From Acidocella sp. (lineage in GTDB: Bacteria > Pseudomonadota > Alphaproteobacteria > Acetobacterales > Acetobacteraceae): a stretch of 53,172 nt of DNA. The stretch lies in contig DAIDJU010000147.1 in assembly GCA_027451225.1 (NCBI GenBank), positions 1 to 53,172 on the forward strand. The letters run 5' to 3'. The notes under the pieces are model-generated. The model was not told the origin of the DNA. It saw only the letters and a list, made by a program, of their open reading frames with translations, and made no database searches. The position numbers and the translations under genes were made by a program. Each line of letters opens with the position of its first letter. The first letter of the stretch is position 1. Below are positions 29,259 through 38,435 of this stretch, one piece after another.

Positions 29259-30401
29259 ATGAGCAAGCCCCATCCCACCAAGCGCATGGTTATCATGCTC
29301 GTCAGCGTCGCCGTGCTGTTTGCCCTGGTATTCGGCTATGGCGCGCTGCGCAGCTTCATGATCGGGCAATTCCTCAAGGGCTTCGCCAATCAGGTGCAGA
29401 CGGTGGCGACCATCACCGCCGCGCAAAGCCCCTGGCAGCCGCAGTTGCAATCCGTGGGTAGTGTTACCGCCATCAATGGCGCGGCGCTCTCGGCCGAGGT
29501 GAGCGGTATCGTCGATACGATCAATTTCGAGTCCGGCGCGGATGTGCAGAAGGGGCAAATTCTGGCCACGCTGCGCCCGAATAACGACCCCGCCGTGCTG
29601 GCGCAGTTGCAGGCAACCGCGAAGCTCGATGCCATCAATTACGCGCGCGACCAGAAGCAGTTCGCTGCCAGCGCCGTCTCCCAGGCGACGCTGGATTCCG
29701 ACCGCCAGACCCTGGCCGCAGCCCAGGCCCAGGTGGCGGCGCAGCAGGCGTTGATGGCGGAGAAGGTGATCCGCGCGCCGTTCTCGGGCAGGTTGGGCAT
29801 CCGCAAGGTGGATGTCGGCCAGTATATCTCGCCGGGCACCGAGATCGTCACGCTGGAGCAGCTCAACCCGCTTTATGTCGATTTCTATCTGCCGCAGCGC
29901 ACGCTGAGCCAGTTGCAGGTGGGGCAGACTGTGGGTTTGAGTCTGGACGCTTATCCGGGCCAGAATTTCACAGCCACGGTTTCGGCCATCGGCGCGCAGG
30001 TGGACCAGGATACGCGCAGCATCGCCGTGCGCGCCACCGTGCCCAACGACAAGCTGCAACTCCGCCCCGGCATGTTCGCCAGCCTGAATGTCGCCACCGG
30101 AGCGCCGGCCAGCTACGTGACCCTGCCGCAGACGGCGATCACCTATAGCTCCTATGGCGACACGGTGTTCGTCGTGCGCCACGGCCAGGACGCCAAGGGC
30201 AAGCCGGCGCTGGTGGCGGAACAGGTGTTCGTCACGCTCGGCGACACGCGGGGCGATCAGGTGGCGGTGCTCTCGGGCGTGCAGCCTGGCGATGTCGTGG
30301 TAACGGCCGGGCAGGTGAAGCTGCGCAACGGCGCGGTGGTGAGCATCAACAACAGCGTGCAGCCGCCCAACAGCGCCACGCCCAACCCGCCGAACGAGTA
30401 A
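29259..30401 (+). CDS. RND efflux periplasmic adaptor (membrane fusion protein)
   Basis: A 380-residue HlyD-like adaptor anchored by an N-terminal membrane helix (residues 12-32). It shows the split lipoyl domain (LSAEVSGIVDTINFESGADVQKG region, and KVIRAPFSGRLGIRKVDVGQY), an intervening alpha-hairpin, the beta-barrel (VDFYLPQRTLSQLQVGQTV) and the membrane-proximal domain (DTVFVVRHGQ to the C-terminus). The segment order and length match MexE/MdtA-type adaptors. It bridges the outer-membrane channel and the RND pump. It ends five bases before the pump gene. Confidence 0.94.
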   Translation: MSKPHPTKRMVIMLVSVAVLFALVFGYGALRSFMIGQFLKGFANQVQTVATITAAQSPWQPQLQSVGSVTAINGAALSAEVSGIVDTINFESGADVQKGQILATLRPNNDPAVLAQLQATAKLDAINYARDQKQFAASAVSQATLDSDRQTLAAAQAQVAAQQALMAEKVIRAPFSGRLGIRKVDVGQYISPGTEIVTLEQLNPLYVDFYLPQRTLSQLQVGQTVGLSLDAYPGQNFTATVSAIGAQVDQDTRSIAVRATVPNDKLQLRPGMFASLNVATGAPASYVTLPQTAITYSSYGDTVFVVRHGQDAKGKPALVAEQVFVTLGDTRGDQVAVLSGVQPGDVVVTAGQVKLRNGAVVSINNSVQPPNSATPNPPNE

Positions 30402-30406
30402 GGGCG

Positions 30407-33400
30407 ATGAAACGCTTTACCGATCTCTTCATCGCCCGGCCGGTTCTCTCCATCGCGGTGAGCGTGCTGGTGCTGGTGCTCGGCCTGCGCGCCGTGTTCA
30501 CCCTGCCGGTGCAGCAATTCCCCAAGACGGAAAACGCCACCATCACCATTACCACCACCTATCCCGGCGCCTCGCCGGATACGGTGGCGGGGTTTGTCAC
30601 CACGCCGCTGGAAAAGGCGGTCGCGCAGGTGGATGGCATCGACTACATGACCTCGTCGAGCCAGACGAGCACCTCCACCATCACGCTCTACCTCGTGCTC
30701 AACCACGACCCGGACAAGGCGCTGACCGAGGTGCAGGCGCAGGTGAGTTCGGTGCTGAACCAGTTCCCCTCGGCCACCGAGCCGCCGGTGATGACGCTTG
30801 CGGTGGGGCAGGAGGTGGATGCCATGTATATTGGCTTCCGCAGCGCCAAGCTCACGGCCAGCCAGATCACCGATTACGTGACCCGCGTGGCCCAGCCCGC
30901 CTTGCAGGCGGTGAGCGGCGTGCAGACGGCTGAGATATTGGGCGCGCAGAACTACGCCATGCGCGTGTGGCTCGACCCGCGCAAGCTCGCCTCCTACCAG
31001 CTCACCGCCTCGGACATATGGACGGTGCTTGCCGCCAACGACTTCATTTCGGCGCTGGGCAATACCAAGGGTACGATGACGCAGGTCACGCTGGACGCCA
31101 ATACCGGGCTGCATACGCCCGAGGAATTCGGCCAGCTCATCATCAAGCAGCAGAACGGCGCGATCATCCGGCTGAAGGACGTGGCCAAGGTTGAGCTTGG
31201 GGCCGATTCCTACGAGCAGCACGTGACCTTCGACAACAAGCAGGGCGTGTATATCGGCATCAAGGTCGCGCCCTCGGCCAATCTGCTGGGCGTGATCTCG
31301 GGCGTGCGCAAGGTGTTCCCCACCATCCAGGCGGAACTGCCGAGCGGGCTGACCGCGAGTATCGTGTATGACTCCACGGCCTTCGTGAACGCCTCCATCG
31401 AGGAGGTGGTGACCACGCTGCTCGAGGCTCTGGCCATCGTTACGCTGGTGGTGTTCGCCTTCCTTGGCTCGCCGCGCTCGGTGCTGATCCCGGTGGTGGC
31501 GATTCCTCTTTCGCTCATCGGCACTTTCGCGATGATGGCGGCACTCGGCTTCTCCATCAACCTGCTCACTTTGCTGGCGCTGGTGCTCGCCATCGGCCTG
31601 GTGGTGGACGACGCGATCATCGTGGTGGAGAACGTCAACCGGCATCTGGACATGGGGGAAAAGCCCATCGCCGCGGCGCGCGTGGCGGCGGGCGAGTTGG
31701 GCGGGCCGATCATCGCCATGACCGTGGTGCTGATCGCGGTTTATGTGCCGATTGGCTTTCAGTCCGGTCTCACCGGCGCGTTGTTCACCGAGTTCGCCTT
31801 CACCCTGGCCGGTGCGGTGACGATCTCGGCGCTGATCGCGCTGACGCTCACCCCGATGCTCAGCTCGCGTTTCCTGCGGCATATCGACCGCAGCAAGGGC
31901 GATTGGGAGGCGCGGCTGATCGAGTTCATCGACCACCGCATGGAGGATATCCACCGCGTCTATACCCGCCTGCTCCATGCCAGCCTGGATACGGTGCCGG
32001 TCACGCTGACCTTCGCGGTCATTGTCCTGACCAGCATCTTCTTCCTCGCGGCCGGAGCAAAGAGTGAATTGGCACCCATCGAGGACCAGGGGGTGGTGAT
32101 CATGGCCTCCACCTCGGCGCCCGATGCCACGATGGCACAGAAGGCGATGTGGGACGACCATCTCAACGCCACGCTGCTGGGCTACCCCGATGTCGATCAT
32201 ACTTTCGGGATCGACGTGCCGGGCAGCAACATCATCGGCGCGGTGCTGAAGCCCTGGGGGCACCGGCGCAACGCCACTGTGGTGCAGAACCTGATGCAGG
32301 CCGATGCCTACGCCCAGGATGCCGGTCAGAAAGTGGCGGCCTTCCCGCTGCCGCCGCTTCCCGGCTCGCAGGGCTTCCCGGTGCAGTTCGTCATCAAGAC
32401 AACCGATCCCTTTAGCCAGCTTTACCCGCTTTCGCAGCAATTGCTGCAGGCGGCGCTCAAGAGCGGCAAGTTCGTGTATCTGGACAGCGATCTGAAGCTC
32501 GACCAGCCCCAGGCCACCGTGGTGATCGACCGTGACAAGGCCGCGGTGCTGGGGCTCAACATGTCCCAGGTTGGCGCCGTGCTGGGCGAGGCGCTGGGCG
32601 GCGGTTACGTGAACTTCTTCGATCTCGACGGGCGCTCCTACAAGGTCGTTCCGCAGGTGGAGCGCGCCTTCCGCCTCAATGTGGCTGATCTCAACAATTA
32701 TTACGTTATGGCGGCGAATGGCATTAACGTGCCGCTCTCTTCCATCGCGCATATCGAGATGAGCGTGATCCCGGAGAGCGTGAACCATTTCCAGCAGCAG
32801 AATTCCGCGACTCTGCAAGGCGTCATCGCCCCCGGCGTGGCCGAGGCCGATGCGCTGAAGACGCTGCAAACCCTGGCCAAGCAGATCCTCGCGCCGTCCG
32901 ACAGCATCGACTACGCCGGCGAGCTGCGCCAGTACATGCAGACCTCCAGCGCCTTCGTGATGACGTTCGTCTTCGCCATCATCATCATCTTCCTGGCGCT
33001 GGCGGCGTTGTTCAATTCGTTCCGCGACCCGCTGATCATTCTCGTTTCGGTGCCGATGTCCATCGCCGGGGCGCTGATCTTCATCTATCTTGGCTTTGGC
33101 GGGCTCTCGCTCAACATCTACACCGAGGTCGGGCTGGTAACGCTGATGGGGCTTGTTTCCAAGCACGGCATTCTGATGACCGAGGTGGCCAACGAGGCGC
33201 GGCTCGCGGGCATGGAGAAGCGCGCGGCTATCGAGCACGCGGCCAATATCCGTCTGCGCCCGATCCTGATGACCACAGCCGCCATGGTGCTGGGCGTCGT
33301 GCCGCTGATCTTCGCCGGCGGGGCGGGGGCGGCGTCGCGCTTTGCCATGGGCATGGTGATTGCGGGAGGCTTGTCCATCGGCACCATGTTCACGCTGTTC

Positions 33401-33466
33401 GTGGTCCCGGCGGTGTATATGCTGCTTTCCAGCGCGCACCACGCGGAGCCTGAGACGGAGGCGTAA
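30407..33466 (+). CDS. RND efflux pump, inner-membrane permease (HAE1 type)
   Basis: A 1019-residue proton-driven multidrug-type pump of the AcrB superfamily with 12 membrane helices and two large periplasmic loops. The N-terminus (FIARPVLSIAVSVL) is canonical. The proton-relay aspartates in helix 4 are Asp401 and Asp402 (IGLVVDDAIIVVENV); the partner helix 10 segment (GLVSKHGILMTEVANEA) carries a lysine-type relay position. The loop sequences place it near MexF/MdtB-like hydrophobic-drug exporters rather than CusA-type metal pumps, since no methionine metal pathway is evident. It closes the operon and a weak hairpin follows. Substrates are not deducible. Confidence 0.95.
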   Translation: MKRFTDLFIARPVLSIAVSVLVLVLGLRAVFTLPVQQFPKTENATITITTTYPGASPDTVAGFVTTPLEKAVAQVDGIDYMTSSSQTSTSTITLYLVLNHDPDKALTEVQAQVSSVLNQFPSATEPPVMTLAVGQEVDAMYIGFRSAKLTASQITDYVTRVAQPALQAVSGVQTAEILGAQNYAMRVWLDPRKLASYQLTASDIWTVLAANDFISALGNTKGTMTQVTLDANTGLHTPEEFGQLIIKQQNGAIIRLKDVAKVELGADSYEQHVTFDNKQGVYIGIKVAPSANLLGVISGVRKVFPTIQAELPSGLTASIVYDSTAFVNASIEEVVTTLLEALAIVTLVVFAFLGSPRSVLIPVVAIPLSLIGTFAMMAALGFSINLLTLLALVLAIGLVVDDAIIVVENVNRHLDMGEKPIAAARVAAGELGGPIIAMTVVLIAVYVPIGFQSGLTGALFTEFAFTLAGAVTISALIALTLTPMLSSRFLRHIDRSKGDWEARLIEFIDHRMEDIHRVYTRLLHASLDTVPVTLTFAVIVLTSIFFLAAGAKSELAPIEDQGVVIMASTSAPDATMAQKAMWDDHLNATLLGYPDVDHTFGIDVPGSNIIGAVLKPWGHRRNATVVQNLMQADAYAQDAGQKVAAFPLPPLPGSQGFPVQFVIKTTDPFSQLYPLSQQLLQAALKSGKFVYLDSDLKLDQPQATVVIDRDKAAVLGLNMSQVGAVLGEALGGGYVNFFDLDGRSYKVVPQVERAFRLNVADLNNYYVMAANGINVPLSSIAHIEMSVIPESVNHFQQQNSATLQGVIAPGVAEADALKTLQTLAKQILAPSDSIDYAGELRQYMQTSSAFVMTFVFAIIIIFLALAALFNSFRDPLIILVSVPMSIAGALIFIYLGFGGLSLNIYTEVGLVTLMGLVSKHGILMTEVANEARLAGMEKRAAIEHAANIRLRPILMTTAAMVLGVVPLIFAGGAGAASRFAMGMVIAGGLSIGTMFTLFVVPAVYMLLSSAHHAEPETEA

Positions 33467-33470
33467 CGAT

Positions 33471-33490
33471 CAGGCGGCTCCCGCCGCCTG
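33471..33490 (+). terminator. Hairpin after the efflux operon (weak terminator candidate)
   Basis: CAGGCGG at 33471-33477 and CCGCCTG at 33484-33490 form a 7-base stem with a 6-base loop, four bases after the pump stop codon. No real T-run follows, so it may act in a Rho-dependent way or only protect the mRNA end. Confidence 0.4.
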
Positions 33491-33601
33491 CGTAACTCTT
33501 GGGCAAGGCTGGCCGCGCAAGGCGCGGACCGGCGCAAAACTGCGTGTGATTGTGTAATTAACCTTCCATTAAACTAGAAGTCGTGGCACGTTTAGCGTGT
33601 C

Positions 33602-34357
33602 ATGAGCAAAAGAGCTGCAACGCCCGGTTTTGCCGATGTCTCGTTACTGGAGACATTGTCTCCCGAGATTCGCCCCGGCAAGCTGGCCATCGGCACGGAA
33701 GGCCACCGGGCCCGGCTCCGCGCCCGGCTGCTCGCGGCCGGGCCGGAGGCGATTGCTGAGCATGAACTGATTGAAATGGTTCTGTTCCTGGCCCTGCCAC
33801 GGCGGGATACGAAACCCATTGCGCGGGCGCTGCTGGCGCGGTTCGGCTCCTACGCCAATGTCATTTCGGCCTCGGTGCCGGACCTCCTTACGGTCGAGGG
33901 GCTGGGCGAGGCCGGTGTGGCGGCGCTGAAGATCGTACAGGCCTCGGCCCAGCGTCTGGCCAAGGCCGAGGTGCTGTATCGCCCGGTGCTGAGCAATTGG
34001 GACAGGCTGATGGAGTATCTCCAGGCCGTGCTGGCGCGCGAAAAGGTGGAGCAGTTCCGCGTGCTGTTTCTGGACAACCGCAACCGCCTGCTGGCCGATG
34101 AGCAGCAGGCCCAGGGCACGGTGAACCATACCCCGGTCTATCCGCGCGAGATCGTCAAACGCGCGTTGGAGCTGCACGCCACGGCGATCATCCTGGTGCA
34201 CAACCACCCGAGCGGCGATCCCTCGCCCTCGGAGGACGACATTTTGATGACCCGCGAGATCAAGCAGGCGGCGTCGGCGCTCTCCATCGTGCTGCACGAC
34301 CATGTCATCGTCGGCAATGGGCAGTGGCTGAGTTTCCGCAAGGCGGGGTTTTTATGA
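33602..34357 (+). CDS. radC: RadC/JAB-domain protein
   Basis: A 251-residue RadC-family protein. An N-terminal helix-hairpin-helix-like region (about residues 30-115, with LLTVEGLGEAGVAALK) precedes the JAB/MPN metalloprotease-like domain, whose zinc-site motif is complete: HNHPSGDPSPSEDD, with the upstream glutamate in the preceding strand region. RadC was named for DNA repair but its true activity is unsettled. The 5' spacer (33491-33601) is AT-rich near 33545-33575 and probably holds its promoter. The stop overlaps the end of the convergent methyltransferase gene by six bases. Confidence 0.93.
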   Translation: MSKRAATPGFADVSLLETLSPEIRPGKLAIGTEGHRARLRARLLAAGPEAIAEHELIEMVLFLALPRRDTKPIARALLARFGSYANVISASVPDLLTVEGLGEAGVAALKIVQASAQRLAKAEVLYRPVLSNWDRLMEYLQAVLAREKVEQFRVLFLDNRNRLLADEQQAQGTVNHTPVYPREIVKRALELHATAIILVHNHPSGDPSPSEDDILMTREIKQAASALSIVLHDHVIVGNGQWLSFRKAGFL

Positions 34358-35128
34358 GACCCAGCCTGTCAGGATCGCCATGCGCAAAGTAGCTGCCATC
34401 CGCCCCTCTTGCACCGGCAGGGCCGTCAGCGCGGCGGGGAACAGCGCGCGTGGCGGCGTGCGCTTCTGGCGGTCGAGCAGGGCGTTGGTCTCGCCCGCGT
34501 CGCGCAGCTCGTGCAGCAGGTCCAGCGGGTTGGCGTACAGAAAGGTGAGGTCCTCCACATCCGCCACCGGATGCGCGAAGCCCGCCCGTTGCAGCAGCCC
34601 GGCGCAGTCGCGCAGCTCGGGGAAGGGGGAGATGCGCGGGCTGACGCCGCCGGTCAGCGCTTCCTCGGCATCCAGCAGCGCCTCGCGCAGGGTTTGCAGC
34701 GTGCCCAGCACCGGCATGCTGGCCAGCAGCAGCCCGTTTGGCTTCAGCGCGCGTTTGAGCTGGATCAGCGCGCCGGGCAGGTCATCCAGCCAGTGCAGCG
34801 CCAGATGCGCGACCACGAGATCGAAAGCATTTTCCGGCAGGCCGAAATTGTTTGGCCCGGCCAGCACCAGCGGCACCCCGCCCGCCCGCGCCGCCATGGC
34901 CGGGGAGAAATCCGCCGAGACGACATCGATACCGCGCTCCACCAGCGCCGGGGCGATGGCCCCGCGCCCGCCGAAATCCAGCGCGGTGGCGAAGCGGCGG
35001 CTGGTGTCGTCCAGCCTGTCGAGCAGCCGCTCGCCCAGATCCTCCAGCACCGGCAGCAGCGGGGCGATCCGCCCGGCTGCCCGTTCGCGGTGCTTCACCA
35101 TGCTGTCGAAGTTGAAAATGGACTGCAA
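34352..35128 (-). CDS. Class I SAM-dependent methyltransferase
   Basis: A 258-residue methyltransferase-11 type protein. SAM-binding motif I is ALDFGGRGAIAPAL (a variant of DxGxGxG with DFGGRG), motif II VVSADFSPAMA, and the post-motif FDLVVAHLALHWLDDLPG resembles BioC-like and NDUFAF5-type proteins, the usual alphaproteobacterial relatives. The substrate is unknown. I place the start at TTG 35128 because AGAGAGG lies six bases upstream and the conserved region begins at once (LQSIFNFDS); the in-frame ATG at 35101 has no ribosome binding site. This start abuts the comF ATG on the other strand, with no spacer at all. Confidence 0.82.
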   Translation of the reverse strand: MQSIFNFDSMVKHRERAAGRIAPLLPVLEDLGERLLDRLDDTSRRFATALDFGGRGAIAPALVERGIDVVSADFSPAMAARAGGVPLVLAGPNNFGLPENAFDLVVAHLALHWLDDLPGALIQLKRALKPNGLLLASMPVLGTLQTLREALLDAEEALTGGVSPRISPFPELRDCAGLLQRAGFAHPVADVEDLTFLYANPLDLLHELRDAGETNALLDRQKRTPPRALFPAALTALPVQEGRMAATLRMAILTGWVS

Positions 35129-35863
35129 ATGAAACCTCTCTTGCGTTGGGTGCTGGATAGCCTGCTGCCGCCGAGTTGTCTTGCCTGCGATACGCCGGTG
35201 GAGAAAGAGGGGCAGTTCTGCCTGGGCTGCTTCAAGGCGGCGAATTTCCTCACGGCCCCGTTCTGCCAGACTTGCGGTGTGCCGATGCCTTATGCCACGG
35301 GCGAGGAATGCGAGGGCTGCGCCACGCACAAGCCTGCCTTTACCCAGGCCCGCGCCGCGCTGCGCTACGATGAAACCGCAAAGAAACTGATCCTGCCGCT
35401 GAAATATGCCGACCATACCGAGGCGGTGAAAGGCATGGCGGAGTTGATGCGCCGCCCCGGCGAGGCGCTGCTGCAAGCGGCCAATCTGCTGGTGCCGGTG
35501 CCGTTGCACCCCACCCGGCTGCGTGCGCGGCGCTTCAACCAGGCGGCGCTACTGGCCATTGCCCTGGCGCGGCTGACGGGCCGCCCGGTGGGGGTGGATG
35601 CGCTGCAACGCACGAAGCCGACCCAGCCGCTGGAGGGCTTGGGCGCGGCGCGGCGGCGCGAAGAGGTGGATGGCGCCTTTGTTCTGAGCCCGGATGCCGG
35701 GGTGGCCGGTAAGCGCGTGCTGTTGGTCGATGACGTCATGACCTCGGGCGCCACGGCGAATGCCTGTGCCAAGGCGCTGCTGGCGGGCGGCGCTACGCGA
35801 GTGGACGTGCTGACGGCCGCGCGCGTGGCAGACCCACGATTCGAGCAGTTGGGCCTTGCATAG
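35129..35863 (+). CDS. comF: ComF family protein (phosphoribosyltransferase-like)
   Basis: A 244-residue ComF homologue. The N-terminal part has a double zinc-finger pattern (PSCLACD, FCLGCF, FCQTCGVPM, CEGCATH). The C-terminal part is a type I phosphoribosyltransferase fold with VLLVDDVMTSGATANAC as PRPP loop, preceded by VPVPLHPTRLRARRFNQA, the ComF signature. It has been linked to DNA uptake in competent bacteria; here no other competence gene is nearby. The ATG at 35129 is adjacent to the divergent methyltransferase start. The 26-base gap to grxC suggests co-transcription. Confidence 0.92.
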   Translation: MKPLLRWVLDSLLPPSCLACDTPVEKEGQFCLGCFKAANFLTAPFCQTCGVPMPYATGEECEGCATHKPAFTQARAALRYDETAKKLILPLKYADHTEAVKGMAELMRRPGEALLQAANLLVPVPLHPTRLRARRFNQAALLAIALARLTGRPVGVDALQRTKPTQPLEGLGAARRREEVDGAFVLSPDAGVAGKRVLLVDDVMTSGATANACAKALLAGGATRVDVLTAARVADPRFEQLGLA

Positions 35864-35889
35864 TTCGTTTCCTCGGCTATGTGACGGAA

Positions 35890-36147
35890 ATGGCCGAGAT
35901 TGAAATTTATACCCAGCCGGGCTGTCCTTATTGCATCCGCGCCGTCGGGCTGCTGACGCAGAAGGGCGTTGCCTTCCATGAGATCAACGCGCCGCGCGGC
36001 ACGCCGGAGCGCGAGGAAGCGATCAGCCGCTCGGGTGGGCGCACCACCGTACCGCAGATCTTCATCAATGGCGCGCATATCGGCGGCTGCGACGATCTGA
36101 TGGCGCTGGAGAGCGCAGGCAAGCTCGACCCGCTGCTGATCCCATGA
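35890..36147 (+). CDS. grxC: Glutaredoxin 3
   Basis: An 85-residue glutaredoxin with the dithiol active site CPYC (Cys12, Cys15) and the glutathione-binding TVPQIF and GGCDDL segments of GrxC. It reduces disulfides and glutathione mixed disulfides in the cytosol. I take ATG at 35890 (MAEIEIYT) rather than the GTG three codons upstream. The stop overlaps the DUF1178 start (ATGA), so the two are translationally coupled. Confidence 0.95.
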   Translation: MAEIEIYTQPGCPYCIRAVGLLTQKGVAFHEINAPRGTPEREEAISRSGGRTTVPQIFINGAHIGGCDDLMALESAGKLDPLLIP

Positions 36148-36605
36148 TCCATTACCAGCTCCGCTGCGCCGCCGGGCACGAGTTCGATGGCTGGTTCAAG
36201 GGCAGCGCCGGGTTCGACGCGCAGGCCGAGGCGGGGATGGTTGCATGCCCCTGCTGCGGGAGCACCGAGGTGGGGCGAGCGCTGATGACGCCGGGCATCC
36301 CCCGGAAAGTCTCCAGTAAGTCCGAAGTGGAAATCCTGCCGCCCGAACCGGCGGATGGCATGCCCGCGGCGGGGGGGGTGATCCCCGATGCCGTGCGCGC
36401 CGCGTTGCAGAAGCTGCGCGAAGAGGTGGAGAAGCATTGCGATTATGTCGGCAAGGATTTCGCCGACGAGGCGCGGCGCATTCATAACGGTGAGACCGAG
36501 CCGCGCGGGATTTACGGCGAAAGCACCGATGAGGAAGCCGAGGCCCTGGCCGAGGATGGCATCGCCTTCGCCCGCATCCCCTGGGCCCCGCGTAACGATT
36601 CCTGA
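36144..36605 (+). CDS. DUF1178 family protein
   Basis: A 153-residue protein. The N-terminus has a zinc-ribbon-like pattern (YQLRCAAGHEFDGWF, then ACPCCGSTEV), followed by a variable linker and the conserved helical end (KHCDYVGKDFADEARRIHNGE, GIYGESTDEEAEALAEDGI). That layout defines DUF1178; no function is known to me. It is embedded in grxC-DUF1178-hpnK, overlapping both neighbours. A run of eight G at 36371-36378 in the linker could be prone to slippage. Confidence 0.92.
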   Translation: MIHYQLRCAAGHEFDGWFKGSAGFDAQAEAGMVACPCCGSTEVGRALMTPGIPRKVSSKSEVEILPPEPADGMPAAGGVIPDAVRAALQKLREEVEKHCDYVGKDFADEARRIHNGETEPRGIYGESTDEEAEALAEDGIAFARIPWAPRNDS

Positions 36606-37375
36606 TGCGCGAAATTGTCTTTTCGGCCGATGATTTCGGCCTGACCGAAAGCGTGAATGAGGCCGTTGAACAGGCCAACCGAAAAGGGCGGTTGACCCAG
36701 GCGAGCCTGATGGTGGCCGCCCCCGCGGCGGTGGATGCCGTGCGCCGGGCCAAGGCGCTGCCGGGTCTGAATGTTGGGCTGCATCTGGTGCTGGTGGATG
36801 GCGATTCCATGCTGGGCCACGCCCGGCTGCCGACCATTACCGGGCCGGACGGGCGCTTCTCCATCGATCAGGCCAAGCTCGGCGTGCTGTATTTCTTCTC
36901 CCCCGCCGCAAGGCGGGAGCTCCGCGCCGAGATTGAGGCGCAATTCGCCGCCTTTGCCGCCACGGGGCTGCCTTTGCACCATGCCGACGCTCATAAGCAC
37001 ATGCATCTGCACCCCACCGTGGCGGGTATGATGATCGAGGTGGGACGGAAATACGGGCTGAAGCGTCTGCGCATCCCCGCCGAGCCGCCGGCGGTGATGG
37101 AAGCCTGCGGCGAGACCATCGGTTTCGGTGACCGCGCGCTTTACGCCTGGACGAAGCTGCTGCGCTGGCAGGCGAGGGGGCTGGAAGTGCCGGATCAGGT
37201 GTTCGGCATCAAATGGTCCGGGCATATGACGCGGGAGAGGATCGAGAAGCTGCTGCCGCTGCTGCCTGAAGGGTTAACGGAAATCTACACCCACCCCGCG
37301 ACGATGCGCGACGACGCGCTGGTGAAGCTCATGCCCGGTTACGAGCATGTGGCGGAGTTCGAGGCGCTGCTCTAA
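36605..37375 (+). CDS. hpnK: Hopanoid biosynthesis-associated deacetylase HpnK (YdjC family)
   Basis: A 256-residue YdjC-type carbohydrate deacetylase. The metal-binding aspartates and histidines are in FSADDFGLTESVN, HHADAHKHMHLHP and EIYTHPATM. The N-terminus and the LNVGLHLVLVDG segment match HpnK, which in characterised bacteria removes the acetyl group from N-acetylglucosaminyl bacteriohopanetetrol on the way to the cyclitol ether. The other hpn genes are not in this window. The start overlaps the DUF1178 stop (TGATG). A strong terminator follows. Confidence 0.92.
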   Translation: MREIVFSADDFGLTESVNEAVEQANRKGRLTQASLMVAAPAAVDAVRRAKALPGLNVGLHLVLVDGDSMLGHARLPTITGPDGRFSIDQAKLGVLYFFSPAARRELRAEIEAQFAAFAATGLPLHHADAHKHMHLHPTVAGMMIEVGRKYGLKRLRIPAEPPAVMEACGETIGFGDRALYAWTKLLRWQARGLEVPDQVFGIKWSGHMTRERIEKLLPLLPEGLTEIYTHPATMRDDALVKLMPGYEHVAEFEALL

Positions 37376-37408
37376 CTGACAGACGTTTTTGGTGCAGCTT
37401 ACCCAATA

Positions 37409-37436
37409 AAAAACCCCGGCTTTTGCCGGGGTTTTT
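37409..37436. terminator. Bidirectional rho-independent terminator between hpnK and rpsI
   Basis: AAAAACCCCGGC at 37409-37420 and its complement at 37425-37436 enclose a TTTT loop. The A-run and T-run at both ends give a working terminator on either strand: it ends the comF-to-hpnK transcript rightwards and the rplM-rpsI transcript leftwards. Confidence 0.95.
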
Positions 37437-37448
37437 CGTGCAAGCGGT

Positions 37449-37937
37449 TTAGCGCTTGGAGAACTGGAAGGAGCGGCGGGCCTTCGGCTTGCCGTACTTC
37501 TTACGCTCGACCATACGCGGGTCGCGGGTGAGGAAGCCAGCAGCCTTCAGGATGCCGCGCAGCTCCGGCTCATACAGGGACAGAGCGCGGGAGATGCCGT
37601 GACGCACAGCGCCAGCCTGACCGGAGAGACCGCCACCGGTGACGGTGCAGTACACGTCGAACTGGTTGTAGCGGTCAGCCACCAGGAAGGGCTGGGTGAT
37701 GAGCATGCGCAGCACCGGACGAGCGAAGTAGACCGGGGCCTTCTTGCCGTTGATGATGATCTCGCCCTTGCCCGGCTTCACCCACACGCGGGCGATGGCG
37801 TTCTTGCGGCGGCCGGTGGCGTAGGAGCGGCCGAGCGCGTCGCGCTTGGGCTCACGCTTCGGGGCGGCTTCCGGGGCAGCGGCGGTACCGGCGGTGAGGT
37901 CCTTCAGACCGGCGAAAGCATTGGTGGTCGCGGACAT
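37449..37937 (-). CDS. rpsI: 30S ribosomal protein S9
   Basis: A 162-residue S9. The first 35 residues are an Ala-rich extension common in alphaproteobacteria; the core starts at [15 protein letters not shown] and ends with the RNA-contacting tail [18 protein letters not shown], whose last residues reach the P-site t[22 protein letters not shown] is the family signature. It starts three bases after the rplM stop in the standard rplM-rpsI operon and is followed by the bidirectional terminator. Confidence 0.98.
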   Translation of the reverse strand: MSATTNAFAGLKDLTAGTAAAPEAAPKREPKRDALGRSYATGRRKNAIARVWVKPGKGEIIINGKKAPVYFARPVLRMLITQPFLVADRYNQFDVYCTVTGGGLSGQAGAVRHGISRALSLYEPELRGILKAAGFLTRDPRMVERKKYGKPKARRSFQFSKR

Positions 37938-37940
37938 GAG

Positions 37941-38405
37941 TTAGGCCCTCTTGTTCTTGGAGTTCAGCGCGCCGACGTCGAGCGTCTTGGGCTGCTGGGC
38001 GGCGTGCGGGTGCTCCGCGCCGGTGTAAACGTAAAGGTTCTTCATCTGCTGGCGCTGCAGCGGGCCGCGCGTGATCATGCGCTCGACAGCCTTCTCCACC
38101 ACGCTCTCCGGGTTCTTGCCGGCCAGACGCTCCTTGATGGAACGGCCCTTGATGCCGCCAGCGTAGCCGGTGTGGTAGTAGAAGACGGAGTCTTCCAGCT
38201 TCTTACCGGTCAGCTTCACCTTGTCGGCGTTGATGATGATGATGTTATCACCGCAGTCGACGTGCGGGGTGAAGGTCGGCTTGTGCTTGCCGCGCAGGCG
38301 GGTCGCCACGACCGCGGCCAGACGGCCCAGGATCAGGCCTTCGGCGTCGATCAGGACCCAGTCCTTCTTCACGTCCGCCGGTTTGATGGAAAGCGTGGTT
38401 TTCAT
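37941..38405 (-). CDS. rplM: 50S ribosomal protein L13
   Basis: A 154-residue L13, first gene of the rplM-rpsI operon. Hallmarks are [47 protein letters not shown] and [19 protein letters not shown]. Length is normal. It has its own promoter 30-60 bases upstream, so ribosomal protein expression is separate from the epimerase gene that precedes it on the same strand. Confidence 0.98.
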   Translation of the reverse strand: MKTTLSIKPADVKKDWVLIDAEGLILGRLAAVVATRLRGKHKPTFTPHVDCGDNIIIINADKVKLTGKKLEDSVFYYHTGYAGGIKGRSIKERLAGKNPESVVEKAVERMITRGPLQRQQMKNLYVYTGAEHPHAAQQPKTLDVGALNSKNKRA

Positions 38406-38435
38406 AAATTACATCCAAATGACTCAGTGGGCGGG

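Noticed and set aside
30257-33442. A 1061-codon minus-strand frame opposite the RND pump
   Set aside because: Antisense shadow: rich in His, Asp, Arg and Gln and without hydrophobic or domain features.
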